64,000 nucleotides of DNA from Sphagnum magellanicum. Lineage: Eukaryota > Streptophyta > Sphagnopsida > Sphagnales > Sphagnaceae. The notes under the pieces are model-generated. The model saw only the letters and a program-made list of their open reading frames with translations. It did no database searches and was not told where the DNA came from. Location: assembly GCA_021904315.1 (NCBI GenBank), contig CM038923.1:3658001-3722000 (forward strand). Direction: 5' to 3'. Position numbers and translations under genes: made by a program. Below are positions 1-13,359 of the stretch, piece after piece; positions within the stretch are counted from its first letter, which is position 1; each line of letters starts with the position of its first letter.

Positions 1-3000
1 ATAACAAATTACAGATTTGCTGTTCACAAATTATGTTGTGGTCCAGCTGCTGCACTTAGTGCTCCTGTATGAAATCTGTACAATGTCAGAATTTGTCCGA
101 ATGCATCAAGATAAAGAGAAGTTGTTGCTGAAGCACAAGATTTACCACCAATTTTATCACAATATGCTGGTTACTGTGGGTTGTTGGGGTGGGTTTCGCT
201 AAGGTCACCTAATTGGGATGTGTCAGGAATCCATTGTTGAATTATTGGGTTTAGGGTCTATTAGGGTTTATCTGAGTCTGTCTGTGTCTAAAATTTCCTA
301 TGATAATGGATGTACAGGAGAATTCAGTCAAACTATCTTTCAGCAGTATTTCCAGTGTGGCTACCATCCTTGCCAAATCTGACCAACTTGTGAGAGCTAG
401 ACCCTGCCCTCTGCTCCTAAACTAAATTAGTTGTTCATGAACATTTTATGAATCCTGCTGTTCCAATGAGGAAACCTGAGCAAATGAATGACAAAAATAT
501 ATTCTGCATTTTCTGCTCAACTTTCAGCCTGGATATTGAGATGTCAGATTTGTAGACTTATGTATTAACCCTCATATTTTTGTGGGCTTGATGTAGGGGT
601 GTATCAAGCAATGAATTCTCTGGAACAATTCCAGAGTTCACTGAAAATCCCTCTCTTCTAGAAGCTTACAACAGCACAAATAAGACTACTTTTAATTTGC
701 AAGTAAGTCTCGCTTCAAACAGTGAAATGGATACAATCTTGGAGACTTTGTGTAGATGGGTGTTTCATGGACTGTGAGAGACGTCAAAGTTTTTACTTTG
801 TGAACTTTTCTGGTCAAATGAATTTTTCTGAACATAGAATAGTCTAGCAAGAAACCTTAACTGCAGACCCCAAGTCTTAGAGCTTTTGCTTTTAATATGA
901 CCCACTAAATAAATGTCTGTCCTGGTAGCTGATTCTGGCCATTTCTGAAGCACCCTTGAATTCCATTTGTTAACAAACTCTGATGATACTACCCAAAATG
1001 GTTGGCATTTTGGATTCAAAACTAAGCGTTGTTTGTGATTCAGAGATTGTAATTATTTCAGCAGTGTAAGCAATATGTCAGCACTTCCATCATACATGTA
1101 AGCAACGAATTCTCATCCTAAAACTCATATGAGAACACATGTTTTGGTGAATTCTATGCAAAGATGTTGAATGTGTTTCATGATGATGAACTCGGTTTTC
1201 CGGTGGAGGTGTTTGGTGAATACCTGTACAGACAAATTCTCAGGACAATCATCACTCTGTATTTTGTTTTACCATTTGATTTCTCTGTCAACGGTATAGT
1301 GTAAAGTTAGTGTACTTGACAATTTTTTTGTTGCATTCTAATATACTACTTTTCACAGAAATGTTTCAGGAAATTGCTTGACTGCAAGGACCTCAAGTAA
1401 TGTATGTCCTGGTAATTGCAACTGTAGGACGTTCCTGAGCTATCTCCCAAAAAGTGAAGGAGCTCTTTTCAAACTGAATTCTATTTTTTTCCAAATTATT
1501 ATACTGTCAACTGATTTTCAGTTATATTAGTTGATCTTACAATGAGCAAAACATATGGGTTAATCAACAAGTTATATTGCCTAATCTTGTAGGTAGGGAT
1601 AACAAATTTGGTGGTGCCATTGGTTTACATTGTCAATTTCTAATGTATATATATGGTTCATTGGGAAGATATGTATATTTTTCATATGCACATAAAGCAA
1701 TTTTTTTTTACATGATATCAAAGTTAGGTTGAGATCAACTAGGTTTAGTTATTGTGTTTAGTTAAAGTTTAATCATTATGTTTAATCAAAATTTAATCAT
1801 TAGATTTATCAACTAAGTTTAGTCATTACATTTAATTGAAATTTAATTATTATATTTAATTATTAGATTTATTTAAATTTTAGCTATGAAGTTTAATCAT
1901 TAGGTTTATCAATTAAGTTTAATCATTAAATTTAAACAATGTTTAATCATTATATTACACCATTAGGTTAATCATTTAACTTAACCATTACATTTAGTCT
2001 AATTTTAATCATTAGTTGTCACTTAAGTTTAAGCAATGTTTAATCATTATATTTAACCATTAAGTTTAGTCATTATGTTTAATTTAATTTTAGACAATAA
2101 TTGTCATTTAGGTTTAGTCACTATATTTAGTGATGTGAAATAAAAATGTGAAATAAAAAAATAACCTAAAGTTAAACACATTTGATGATATACTACAAAT
2201 GTAAAATCTTAATTTATCATTGTAAAGGTTTTGGGTTCAATTCTTTATACTTGCAACTTGTGCATGTTTAAAGGGTTAGGGTAAGTAGGTTAAACTAAAG
2301 TAACTTGATTAGATTAGGTTAAGTAGGCTAGATTAACACCTACCTACCTAAATGTCTTTTTCCAACTTACTTAAGACTATATATTAATTATTGATTTTTT
2401 AAATCATAATTTTAAAAATTATTTTAATTTAAATAAAAATTTGACCCAATCAAACAATTCATTTTTTACCAATCAAATAGTCAATCATTTTGTCAGTCAT
2501 GTTATCAATCAAAATGATAAGGTCCAAATTGACTACCCAATCACACTAACAAGTCCAAATTGACTTGTTCAAATTGACAAAATGATTTTTTTTACACCTA
2601 TCATTTTGAATTTTTTTTACTAGAAAACATATTTAAAAAATCATGAATTGTAATAATGTTTCCAAACCATGAGCTCTCCTTGAAGCTTTTTTTAGGTCTG
2701 GACCAATTGCTTTTCCCTCCAAAGTGATGCCATGTAAACTAAGTCGCAATTTGATTTGTCTTGATCTTGGATCCTTGTTTAAAGGCCTTGGGACCAATTT
2801 AAAACTCTTGATCAATAGGAATGCTCGATTTGATCAGACCCTACTCATTGGACCTTTGGTTAAAGTGGCCCTTGGTACCCCTCATACAAAAGAAAAAAAA
2901 ATACATCTTGCTTGCACTGCATCCTTCTCTTGTTTAGCATGAAAACAACCAAGTATCTTTTCATTGATCTAATTTTCCTGGACTTGTTATAGAATGCTGA

Positions 3001-4231
3001 GACATAGATCATGGTATTCAATTGTTGCTGAAAGATATTAAATGAATCCTACTCCCAATGTACAACTTTGCTGGGCTTATGTTGTGTTGTATGTTATACG
3101 ACCATAGAACTTGTAGGCAACTGCTTGATTTTGCATGCACTACTTCAGCTCAAGTATCATTGGAAACAGGTTTTCCTCGCTGTTTTCCTTGTGGTTTTAC
3201 TTAATTCCAAAGAGCATGTGGATTTTGTTTAAAGAAATGATGAAATTTCTGGCAGAGAAATATGTATTCATCAAAACAATTACCTCAAAAAGGGCTCATT
3301 CACCCTTTGGTTGGTGAATGTTTCAACCTAGGATGGAGAAGCTGTTGAATACTGAACATTTTTTTCACTGAAAATTCATTTAAGTCAAAACTAACAATTA
3401 CAGGGGAATTTGGGCTCACTTTTGGTATTGTTGGAAAATCCTTGTTAAGTAGGATTTAATGAAGATGATATGAAAATATATACACCTAAAATGAGAGATG
3501 TATTGAATTTTGAGTATTTTTTAAGGTTGAAATTTTAATTAAATTACAAAAAAATGTTTTGGCTGGGTAACCAGATCACACCTGGGCCAACTGCACAGGT
3601 TACACTAGTGGTGATGATGAGTTAAATATGGTAATGCAAATTGGATGTTGTTACCCAAGGGTATAAAGCTATCCGTAAAGTCATGCGATTAGGGGGGCGA
3701 GAACGGCCGGTTTCGGCATAATAGTGCATCAAATGAGTCACTAGGAATGAAATTTTACAAAACGAAAGAACTAGGACCCAAACTAGTTTCTCCACCAATT
3801 TTGGTGGTAAACTGAGTTTTATCCTCTCTTTCCTTTTTCCTTGAGCGCCTCCACTGCTGCTACATATATTTTCACTGTTCCTACCTGTACAACTATTATA
3901 ATTACTCTCGAACCTTGTGCATCAAATCTGAATTTCAGCATTTCATACTCAGATTTAATCAAATTTCCTTACTTTGCGACACCACTGAAACAGGGGATAG
4001 AGTGTGAAAGAGAAAGTGACTTTATGGATAACTTTTATGTAAGTAACATGAATTGCAGAACCCTTCATTTTCTTGAAGCCTTCCACCATTTCTATTTTCA
4101 CCCCAAAAAACATAAAGCAAGTGTATAATTTAGAACATTAAAGTGCTAGTTCCATGCCACAAAATAAATTCAAACCACACCATATTCTGTATTCACCCCA
4201 AATGAGCATTCAGGGGCGACTGTCCTAGGTG
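1..4231. other. Intergenic region, no supported gene
   Basis: No stretch here reads as a convincing gene. Short open frames exist (for example 17-202 +, ending in a GGFR-stop) but none has a recognisable domain or a partner exon. The DNA is AT-rich, with poly-A and poly-T runs. Within it, about 1735-2130 is a degenerate repeat listed separately. A direct statement of absence is not possible by eye: an unrecognised terminal exon in the first few hundred bases cannot be excluded. Confidence 0.6.
1735..2130. repeat. Degenerate short tandem repeat (TTTAATCATTA-like)
   Basis: The words TTTAATCATTA, TTTAGTCATTA and AAGTTTAATCATTA recur about every 20-25 bases over some 400 bases, with many substitutions and small length changes. 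This looks like an old AT-rich minisatellite rather than coding sequence. Confidence 0.75.
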
Positions 4232-4862
4232 GGCTGTAGCATTTTTACAAAAGTGCTGCTACAAGTGGCAACCAAGGAAATGCCTAGGTCTAGATGTGGC
4301 TATTTTATTTTATTTTATTTCAAAAAATGGCGAGAAAATCCATACAATCACAAATTTCTCCTTTTTTTTCATTCCTTGAAAAAAAATTCGCCAAGTTTCT
4401 AAATTTCACCACAAAAAAAAACACTGCTCCAGAAAATCTCCTCAAAATAATTTAAACCACCCAATTCTATTTCAAAAGAAAAAAAAACCATATAATCTAC
4501 AATGTTAAATTTGTTTAGTTCACTTCAGACAACTCCTCAAAGTAATTCAAACCACCAAAGCTAACAATGGTAAGGACCAAAAGATATATTCTCAACCTGA
4601 CCCAGTGTTCATTTTTCCAATTCTGTGATGTTTACTAAAGTGGCGATCATCCATATACACATTTAGCCAAATCTAGGCGATATTCAAAATATGAAAGGAG
4701 AAAATCTTAAGCACCCTTTCATATTTTAGGCAAATTGCAGGAATTTTTTGCGATTTTCTATGTAAATTATTTTCTGGCGATTTCTTAAAACATAGAATTT
4801 ATGACAGAATATTCCTTTTCCAAAATATTTGTAGCAAAATGACGCAATTCCGCCACCTAAAA
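4232..4862. repeat. Probable MITE-like dispersed repeat upstream of the plastid-protein gene
   Basis: The segment starts near a CCTAGGTGGGC word and ends near CGCCACCTA, so the two ends read as short inverted repeats (TAGGTGG). Its left end holds a small hairpin (TGTAGCA ... TGCTACA). The first 200 bases recur, in the same orientation and diverged, at about 29,847-30,040, which shows that this is a dispersed repeat. The right end lies only about 315 bases before the predicted start codon of the next gene, so it may contribute to that gene's promoter. The element boundaries and the MITE class are inference. Confidence 0.5.
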
Positions 4863-5079
4863 AATCACAGAGCAGACCCCCTTCTTTAAGGGCAAGGCAA
4901 TGGATGGAAGAGAGAGCGCGAAGAAGAAATCATCCATCCGGCCCTTTGAACAAGAGGCCGATCATCGTCTCTTCTGCAGCGCCCTACGTTCCGTTATCCT
5001 CATCAGTCTCTCTTTTTGTGTTTGCAATCCAAAGTGCCGTTCTTGTGCTCTGGTGCCAAGCGGCACCAATTCTCTTTGC

Positions 5080-5118
5080 TCTCTGTGTCTATGTCTCTGT
5101 GTGTTTCTCTGTGTGTCA
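5080..5118 (+). promoter_or_regulatory. CT/GT-rich leader segment of the plastid-protein gene
   Basis: A pyrimidine-rich stretch (repeated CTCTGTGT words) lies about 60-100 bases before the predicted start codon at 5178. Such CT-rich 5' leaders are common near plant transcription starts. An ATG at about 4900 opens a 73-codon upstream frame, which would be an upstream ORF only if transcription starts before it. No clear TATA box was seen. Confidence 0.3.
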
Positions 5119-5177
5119 TAGATTAGTCTCTGCTAAGCTTGGCACGCAGGTTTGCAGAGATACCGGAAGCAGTAGAG

Positions 5178-8100
5178 ATGGCCATGGTGCGAGCAGTGCT
5201 AGGGTTCAAGGAGCTACAGCAATGTTGCAGCAGTAGCAGCAGCAACTCTGCAGCCGGACTTCTTATTCATTTTTCTAAAGCGCATCATTCGAGTATCAGC
5301 AGGCACCTTTCTCAGGTAATGTGTTATTGTTTCTTGCCTTGCCACTCATTACGTTCGTTCTCGCGTGATTGATCGCCTAGAAATCGGTTGAAACCAGCAT
5401 CATCAGAGAATGTCTTTCCGTGCTTCTCAAAAACATCTGTCCAGATATAGGAACAATTCAGTGGTTTCTTTGTGTGTGTGCGTGTGTGTGTGGGTTTGTT
5501 TTTATTAAAAGAATTAGCTTGAATTTTTAAGACGCAGTCTCTTGTAGTCTTTTCTTCTTCTTCTTCTTCTTCTTCTTCTTTCGAGGTTTTTTTTGTTTTG
5601 TAGGTTGGAGTGGGGTTTCTCCTCCTTGACTGAAAATTTATGCGACAAAAATTCTTTTGTCGCAGGTTTTTCTTGAGAGACGAAATGTAATGAGAAAATG
5701 CTGCAGGCAGCCCTGCAGGAGATTACTGACTAGAGCCTGTTGTCTTGTTGGATTTGGTAGAATGGTAACAATGAGGAGGACGACGCATGCATTCATTCCA
5801 TGTTAGCCATGTTGTTAATTTGATACAAATTCGCAATGACTATCTCCAGAATCACTAATTCATTCTTGTAATTCACTGGTTAAACAAATGAGTGTTTTCA
5901 AGAAAAATCAGTGAAGAGATTAGTGTGTATTTTGTTTGTTTTTCTTTGTGAATGCAACCAATCACAGCTGGCGTTTCAAGGTCTTCTGATCAGATCGGTT
6001 CAATATACTTCTCTTCTTCCCTGCTCCAAGTCTTACTTGTGGAGAAGCCAATTCCATGAGTTCTAAAGAAACTCTATGAAGAGTTCACAACATTACTTCC
6101 CATTTGGAAAGAATGGCAAGTCCTGAGATGATGAGTTTGGAATTGCAGGTTCAGAGTTCAGTTTTGTTAGGTACAGCTGCTAACAGCATAGCTAATCAGA
6201 TAAATCTAATTTTACTCTGACTTTGGGCAGAATCTTTTCTTCTTCTTATGTTCAGGGTTTGTTGAGAGTCCAACAAAGTCAGAGAAAGGGTTCTGATCTT
6301 CTCATCTCTGCTTCAGCAAAGAAGCATGTCAAGGTAAGTATCATTGTCCAAAGAGAAAGAATGACAGTAGATTTGGGTCATGAAATTAATGCCCATATGG
6401 TTTTTTTATTTGGGTGCACATTGTGTAGTTCCTGCTAATGAGATTTACATCATTCAGTGGATGCAGTGAATGTCAAGTAAATTCCATTGTTGAAACCATT
6501 CAAGAAGCACACAACACTTGAAAGGCTTAAAATGTGATCAAATGTGCAAGTGAAATTAGGCTCCAAATTTGAAATTGTCCATTGCACTATGGTGGAATGG
6601 ATGTCTTGGACCCAGCCTCCACCCGCATCTGCTCAGCTGGATCCTCCTTGGGGTTCACCATAATGCACTCATATCTGTGTTCATTATTGTGATGTAACCC
6701 TAATTGGTTGCTTTGAGAATCGTGAGGTTTGCTGTGTGTGCTTGACTGCAGTTGAGGATGATTGTGGGATAGATTCTTTGGCTGGATGCAGGAAGGAGGC
6801 CGACAAACAAGGCTGCTATCCATGGGAATTTTGCCAGTCCTAGCCACAGTAGTTGTTACTCGTGGCCCTTCTGAGTTTTATCATGGCACTGAATTTGTCG
6901 ATGTTTACAATGACTGGCAACCAAGTGTACAATCAATGAAAGACCTCTGTAATGACCCTTCTCTCTTATAACCACCCCTGTACTGTGATTCTAATGGCAT
7001 ACTGTTTAGGTGAGGGAAATCCCTGCAACTTGGATTCAGTGTACTGTGAACACTGTGCCATGGGCAAGGATAGGTTTCTTGAAATCTGAGTTGTTGGGCC
7101 CAATACAGTCTGTGGTAGCAGGATTCTGGACTTATTCCTGTAGGTAGTCTCAGAGTCAGGCCGGGCTGTTCTAGTTATGAATTAATTATGATCAAATGGT
7201 CTGTATCCTTTTGGTCAACCTTTTGTAAGTGGTGGTGACAGGTTAGCTTGTGATGTGCATTGAGACTGAGTTATTAGAGTTTTGTAGTTCAATTTTCCAC
7301 TGATTCTCTACATCTGAGGCCCCATATATGACCATGTAGGCAGTAACAGGTTAAGAATTGCAATGCTTTGGCTGATGGCACTACTGTCTTTGGGGTGTGA
7401 CAGACATGCTACTTGCTATTGTTTTTTGCTGGGGCTGCTGTGTGTTTGGCTCCATGAAAGTAGGTAATCCCTCTCCAACCTTTTCAATTTCTGCTATCAA
7501 AGTTTTGCATAAGTTGTGCTTTGAATTGTAGGTAAGGAAGGCATTTGCCAGCAAATGATGTACTCACCTTTCACAGCTGCCTCCAGAAGTTCTCAAACAG
7601 GAGTGGACCAGCCTCAGTCCATACCAACTTTTCCTGTTACAGACACTGCTCTGCTATTGAAAAGAAAGTCTTGTATTATTACAAAATTTGCCATGAGGTT
7701 GAAGGAGATGATGCTAACCAGTGAGATATATTTGATTTATTTAACTGTCATAGGCTCAAGAGTCAATGTCATGTTGACATGTGCACCAAAAATACAGATT
7801 ATGAATTGGAACCAGATGTAATTGATTATTCCGGTTCCCTGGTTGATCTTGAGTGTACTGCAGGATCCATTTTATGACAGTGATGAGTACCGTAAAGATG
7901 GTGGGAATGGAACCCAGTTTTGGATCTACAACAGGGTAAGTGGAATTTTTGTTAACAAGGACAAGTTCTTACAATGGAATGACTAAGTTCCTCCCAACAC
8001 TGTTGTGAGCCAAGAAAGCTGAGCTTGAGTTGAATTGTTGACTATATTTCATATGTATGGGTTCTCTCCTTAAGTGGCATGTGGACCAAGAATTACAATG

Positions 8101-8892
8101 AAGTTTTGGACTGCATAAATCCAAAGCTTGCCAGCAGTATTGTTTAGTTTATTCCCTTTTTCTCTTTTCCAAGAAAGAGAACCTCTGCTCCAAGAGGTTA
8201 GGCAAGACCACAACACCAGGTTTCCCCCCAATGTGAAAAACTTAGCTCAATGTCAGATGAGCCTTCTGCAGCCACCTAGGTGAAGACTACCAACTGGAAT
8301 AACATTGTCTTGGCTTGTGAAGCCAAGCAAAACACTCAACTGCCTTGGTGTGGCAAAATTTTCTGGGATCTGAGAATGTCTCATCACTTGTGTGCAATGC
8401 TGGGCCATGTCTATAACTAGTACAACTCCTGATGCAGTGTGTAGTATATTGGGACTCTTGACAGGAGATTGGATTGATCAAACTGTCTGAAGTCCCTCAT
8501 TGTTCAATTTTTTGCTTTCAAAACCTCCCAAATCTTGAATATTTCATTATCAATTGAAGGGAAGTTTGGTATGTTTCTTTGTAGGCATTTTGGTTTCAGT
8601 ATCTATCGAGGATTTAATACTTGAATGAATTTAGATTGTGCCAAATCACTTTCTTCAATTTGCCAACAGAAAACCTCCAGTGGTTCTACAACTATAACAA
8701 GATATCCATTTCAGTGAGGTCACAGACATCTGTTTGCCAACATCTTTTGTGCTTGTACAGCAAGAGGTGAATGAGGAGGAGGCAAGGGAAGAGCTATTGC
8801 GGGAGGAGCTAGTGAAAGAGATTGAAGACAAGGTGGGGGAATTACGAGAACTGGAAGATGCTGACAAAGAGAAGGAAACTGAACTTGTTTAG
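5178..8892 (+). CDS. Small predicted plastid-targeted protein, four exons, 139 residues
   Basis: The exon model is 5178-5315, 6256-6333, 7864-7935 and 8761-8892. Every junction is GT-AG and in phase 0, and the stop is TAG at 8890. The N-terminus (MAMVRAVLGF, then a Ser-rich stretch with few acidic residues) looks like a plastid transit peptide. The middle exon encodes DPFYDSDEYRKDGGNGTQFW, a compact conserved-looking block. The last exon is a highly charged Glu/Lys-rich helix, probably coiled coil. I do not recognise the family well enough to name it. The role in the plastid is inferred only from the targeting-like start. The start at 5178 was chosen because the upstream in-frame codons are not ATG. 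The introns are 940, 1530 and 825 bases. It converges on the seipin gene. Confidence 0.72.
5467..5583. repeat. Microsatellites in intron 1: (GT)n and (TTC)n
   Basis: A GT-rich run at about 5467-5494 is followed by about a dozen TTC units at 5548-5583. Both lie inside the first intron of the plastid-protein gene. Confidence 0.9.
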
Positions 8893-10677
8893 AACTGCCA
8901 TGATGAGTTCTAAGACCATCTTACCTGTGTCTTTCAATTTGTTGCCTAGAATTATGTTTCTAGAGTCATTGTGGATACCATGAAAGAACAGGTTATGAAG
9001 GCTTTTGTATATTATCCTGAATATCACCTTCGTAGATCTGATTGAATAGCAATCAATTACATGTGTTTGTGTCAGCACTGTGCACTCAATTGTGTTTTGA
9101 GATTGTCATTGAGGTATTGTTGTTCCAAACCTAATGTGGTTGCCCATAACATGGTTTTTGTGTAAATTCAATTGCACTTTTTGACATGTGAATGCTACTG
9201 TGATATTTACACGAGCCTTGATCCACCAAAGGGCTTTGATTCTGTGGGCTGTTGTTTGATATTCAGTAGTATCTAGACAAAGTATGTATTGTTGGGAGTT
9301 GCGCTAAGGATGGGTATTGAATGTGTGCAACTTTGAGAAGGCAAATAATCACCACTTTTCCCTTTCTCTTTGGCATTTTGTGCACATGAAATCAATGGTT
9401 CTGAAAGTAGAAGACTTGTAATGTCAATGCACAAAGCATTTGTCCCCATCTCACAAAAACCATGATTAGAGTGAGCTCCCCCCACATTGGTAGTAAATAC
9501 GATGTGTCAATCACCCCTTTGTTCTCCTAGTGCACGGTCTCTGTCTTCAAGATATAACAAGCACAATGTTACGAAGGGAGACTTTGGTGTTTCACACATA
9601 ATTGTCCCATTATGTTTATTTGTTTCTCTCTGGCTTACCCTCTGTGGTGTTCAGTCTAGGGTGTAAGGCATATGACAAGAGCCTATAGTAGGCAAATTTT
9701 CTTGAAGTATTTTAGTTGTGAGTACATTTCTTTCTGTGACTACAGCCTTCGGCACTTGGCCACTTGAGCAAGGCATTGAAACAAAGCCAATTTTCATAAT
9801 GCCAACCTTAGGCTCATAATCAAAACTCAAGCAAGCCAAGGAACTGAAGCAAATGAAAACCTCTGGGCTTAGTGAAACGCAAGGTGAATTGACAAATCAC
9901 CTAAACAATGAAGAACTTCTGCTGTTGCTGTTGCTGAAGATTGAGGATTTCTTGCAAGATGATGCTGCTATTGCTGGTGCTGGATTATATTACAGTGCGC
10001 ATTGCAATTTTGGCACCAATTCGGCACCAAACTGAAAGATTGGGATTTATGAGCTCATTTACATTTTGATAATTAGCATCTTCATGGTCCCTACCCTAAT
10101 TCTTCCCACAGACTGGATTCATCTCATACCCTACAGTCTGGCCATCCCCACATTTCTTTGCTGTACTCCTTAGTCCAACATGTGATATTTGCTGTCACAT
10201 TCTGTGGTACATATCTCAGTTGTGGAACCTCTTGAAGCACTCTTTCAAGCAAAAGAAAATTGATCACAAGCAATATCTAACTTGTAGATCATGACTTCTT
10301 GATCAGCACAACAAGCTTTCAGCAGAGCCCATTCATGCAAATCCTCAAAATTCAAGAGACCTACTACCTCTGTCCTCATGTTTGAGTTGATCAATAGCCT
10401 GAAACCATACCCTCATTTGGGTTCTCAAACTTCACCACTTGCTTGCATGGTAACTATCTTCAGACCTTGGGCACAATAGTCTTGAATCTGTGAGATTGCA
10501 GAGAACTCCACAACACCATATTTAAAAGTTGGAGAAAAGGATTATTAGAGTGGCTGTCAAACTGTACATGAGTCTGACACAGGAGATTTCTCTACACAAG
10601 TTCTAGTTGTTGTCACCAATACAAAAAACCTAACCAAACTGAATGTTGTTGGTCTCTGTACCCAAACCCCACAGAAC
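8893..10677. other. Convergent intergenic region between the plastid-protein and seipin genes
   Basis: This holds the 3' ends of two convergent genes. No gene is supported. A 60-codon + frame at 9853-10,035 has an opening weakly like a SAP motif (GLSETQGELTNHLNNE) followed by a Leu run, but it has no start context, no partner exon and no homologous core, so it is not called. Confidence 0.55.
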
Positions 10678-13359
10678 TCAGATCGATTTCTTACCCTTCA
10701 CATCATGATTAGCTTTGAACGTAGTTGCAGTGATTCCGATGCCCTCAGCAACACCTGCTTCCCCAACATTGCGGAGCATATCTTCCACCTCTCTAAATTT
10801 TGTGTCTACAAAATTTAGACTTTCTTGCAATGGTGGTACAGTCCAACTACTGCTTGCTTCTACTGGTTTTTTAGACTTCTCGACTCTGCTTCTTTGACGT
10901 AACCTACTTCTCTCACTTGGACCAGCTAGAGTACTTGAGGACTCAGCATCCCCTCCCAAGAAAGACTCTTGCTCCCATGATTCCTCAGCAGATTTATCTG
11001 AGACTGGAAAAGCCTGAGCTGTTGGAATTTCATCTGAGAAATTGACCCTGCGCTTGTGTTTAGCCCCCTTCCTTGACCCACTGTCAACAGCAGATGACCG
11101 CTCATGAACTTCTGTGTGCTCTCCACCAAAGCCTTCAGTGAGCCCTTGTAAAAGCCTTCTCGGCAATAAAACTTGGTGGCAACAGCAAAGGACAATCAAG
11201 ACTTCAACCATAAAGAGGCCTAAGAGACTCCACACATAAAATGTCCATCTCCACTTTCGAATGAAGTCTTTCATTGGTGACAGAACTGATATGATTTGTA
11301 GTTCGGCAGAGTAAAGTTCTGGTAATCCTTCCCCAGGGGAGAGGCCAGCCTTACACTCCAGTAGAATGCGAACAAAGACAGTTGGGACTGATGTGTCTTC
11401 ATGATTCTCTATGATGCGGATTGCAAGTTTCTGTGATTCTGATGACAGGCCCATCAAGAATGGGACACCCATGAGGAGGTTTTTGGCATACCGGATGGGA
11501 CTACTGTGGAATTTTAGCATGCATGGCCGGGTGGCTCGGGTAATCACTTGTCCTCTGATTGACAGCAACTCTGCACTGACCTGCAACACAGATAAACGAC
11601 ATCAGCCACAGGGTGACCTGAAGGACATACTTTGGGCTTAGAGAGATCTTCTAAGTGGTAAGTGAGAAAACAAACATTTCTGCTCTACAGTGACATAATG
11701 TGGATTGTTACCCAGTTTACACAGTAATTGGAGGCAGATACTAAACCACCTTGGTTGTCTTCAGAAAGGTGATTCAGCCAGCCTGCCCTCTGAATCCTCA
11801 CCAAATATCAGGGAAGGCTAATAATATCTAAATTTGTTTTGCTTCAAAAATCCTTTCATTCAAGGGGATATTTCTGCTGCCAAATTCTCAAAATCAAACT
11901 TCAATAGCCAGACAGACAATAGAAAGAAGCATGAAGAAACATGAGCCAGCTGTTGTAGAGAGAGGAAAACCTGAAAAATGCCAAGCTTGCGATTATGGTC
12001 AGACTCTGGAAGTGTCAAAAATACAGTTACATGAAACTTATGAGATTTCGGAATTGCACGAAAACTGTGAGCCTTCTCAGGTTTTTTCACTGCAAGCTCC
12101 TTCGCCTTGGCCAAAACCTTGGGAGGCAACAGAGGGACAACCGCAGTTGGATGTTCTCGTGTATAATCAAAGTGCAAAGTCTGATGAATCTCAATAGGGT
12201 CCTCAATAAAGCTCCGCACAAGGAAGACATCAAGAAAAAACGCAGGAATCAAGAGGAACCCTAGAATGAAACTCACATATATGGCAGCTAAGCACCCACA
12301 ACCACATCTCTTTGTAATGTGCTTAATTGTAGGCCCTGCATGTGCAACCCCCTCTGTGACCATTGGCCTGATCTGGCTTGTGAGTGCATACACATCAATG
12401 ACTGTATTAGTGGCTAAATTTGTAGCCTCAATCGATTTCTGGAGTGGAAAGACCAATACTGCATAGGTCAAACTACAAAGCCACAGTGCAAAATATACCG
12501 ATTGCACTATCAGCTTAATCTGAAAGCTTATGGCTTGGATTATGAAGTCTGCTGGCCATACAAGAAGCTGACTTGGAGATACACCAGGCTCAACAGCATC
12601 AATATCTCTGATTGGAAACTTATAGACCTCCCTTGTTGCTGATTCCTCAGTGTAATCCAAGCCACTTGTAGAATTTTGATCCAAATCCTGTAAATCCCTT
12701 AGCAGTTCCTCGTCTTCAGCCTCCATCCCTTCATGTCTGTGTTCTTTTTCTCTTAAGTTCAAATCTTCTTCTTCTTCCATTTCAGCTTTCTTTTGTCTCA
12801 TTGAGCCCAAATCTCTTTTCAGTTCTTCATCTAACCTAGATCCCATGCTGACATCCTCAAATCCACCAGTCAAAATAGGGTAAACTTCCACTTTTTCCCA
12901 GCTCTCATCAGAGATTACAGGATATTTGGTTGATTGCAAGCTGTCATCAAACAGGTCAGAATCCTCAAGCTCTGTTTCTACCTTGTCATTTTCACCAGCA
13001 TTTGAAGTTGCACTTGTTCCTTCTCTTCCTGTTCCAACGAGAACACTTGAGCTGGATGCAGAGATCGGTCGGAGATGTCTATTTGCTTCATCTCCTTCTT
13101 CCTCAACATCTGAGGGTGATGGCCACCCTGAACCTCTAGATGTTACCTCATCTTCAAAACTCTGAATTGAAGATTGCTCAACAGTACCATCACTGTTCTC
13201 CAGAGCTTCTGAAGAGGGAGATGGCTGCTGAAAGTCAGAAGAACTTTTCTCCTCACCCTCAGAGGAGGTGTTGCCTTCTTCAGATTTCAGTGAATCCTCA
13301 GCTTTTCCCATCATCTCTTGGTCAGGGGAAGTATCCATCCCAGATAATTCTGAGTGCAT
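10678..13359 (-). CDS. SEIPIN: Seipin (lipid-droplet biogenesis protein), SEIPIN2/3-like
   Basis: Seipin sits in the ER membrane and organises lipid-droplet formation at ER-droplet contacts. The exons are 11,971-13,359 and 10,678-11,580 (GT-AG, phase 0), giving 763 residues. Residues 1-250 are acidic and Ser/Glu-rich with no fold seen. A first hydrophobic region is at about 265-305 and a second at 354-382. The lumenal seipin core starts at about 385 and continues across the exon junction (IFQ then VSAELLSIRG), with the plant-type HPC-like RPCMLKFHSSPIRY motif. The last membrane helix is at about 574-598 (FYVWSLLGLFMVEVLIVL), followed by a charged tail of about 165 residues. The long N-terminal region and the two N-terminal hydrophobic segments fit the SEIPIN2/3 type rather than the short SEIPIN1 type. 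The tail is longer than I expect for the family. Confidence 0.93.

Noticed and set aside
6587-6971. Open frames on both strands in intron 2 of the plastid-protein gene
   Set aside because: They overlap each other on opposite strands, have no domain, and disturb the phase-0 exon model if included.
9853-10035. SAP-motif-like + frame
   Set aside because: Only a weak resemblance over 16 residues, followed by a Leu run; no splice partner or homologous core.
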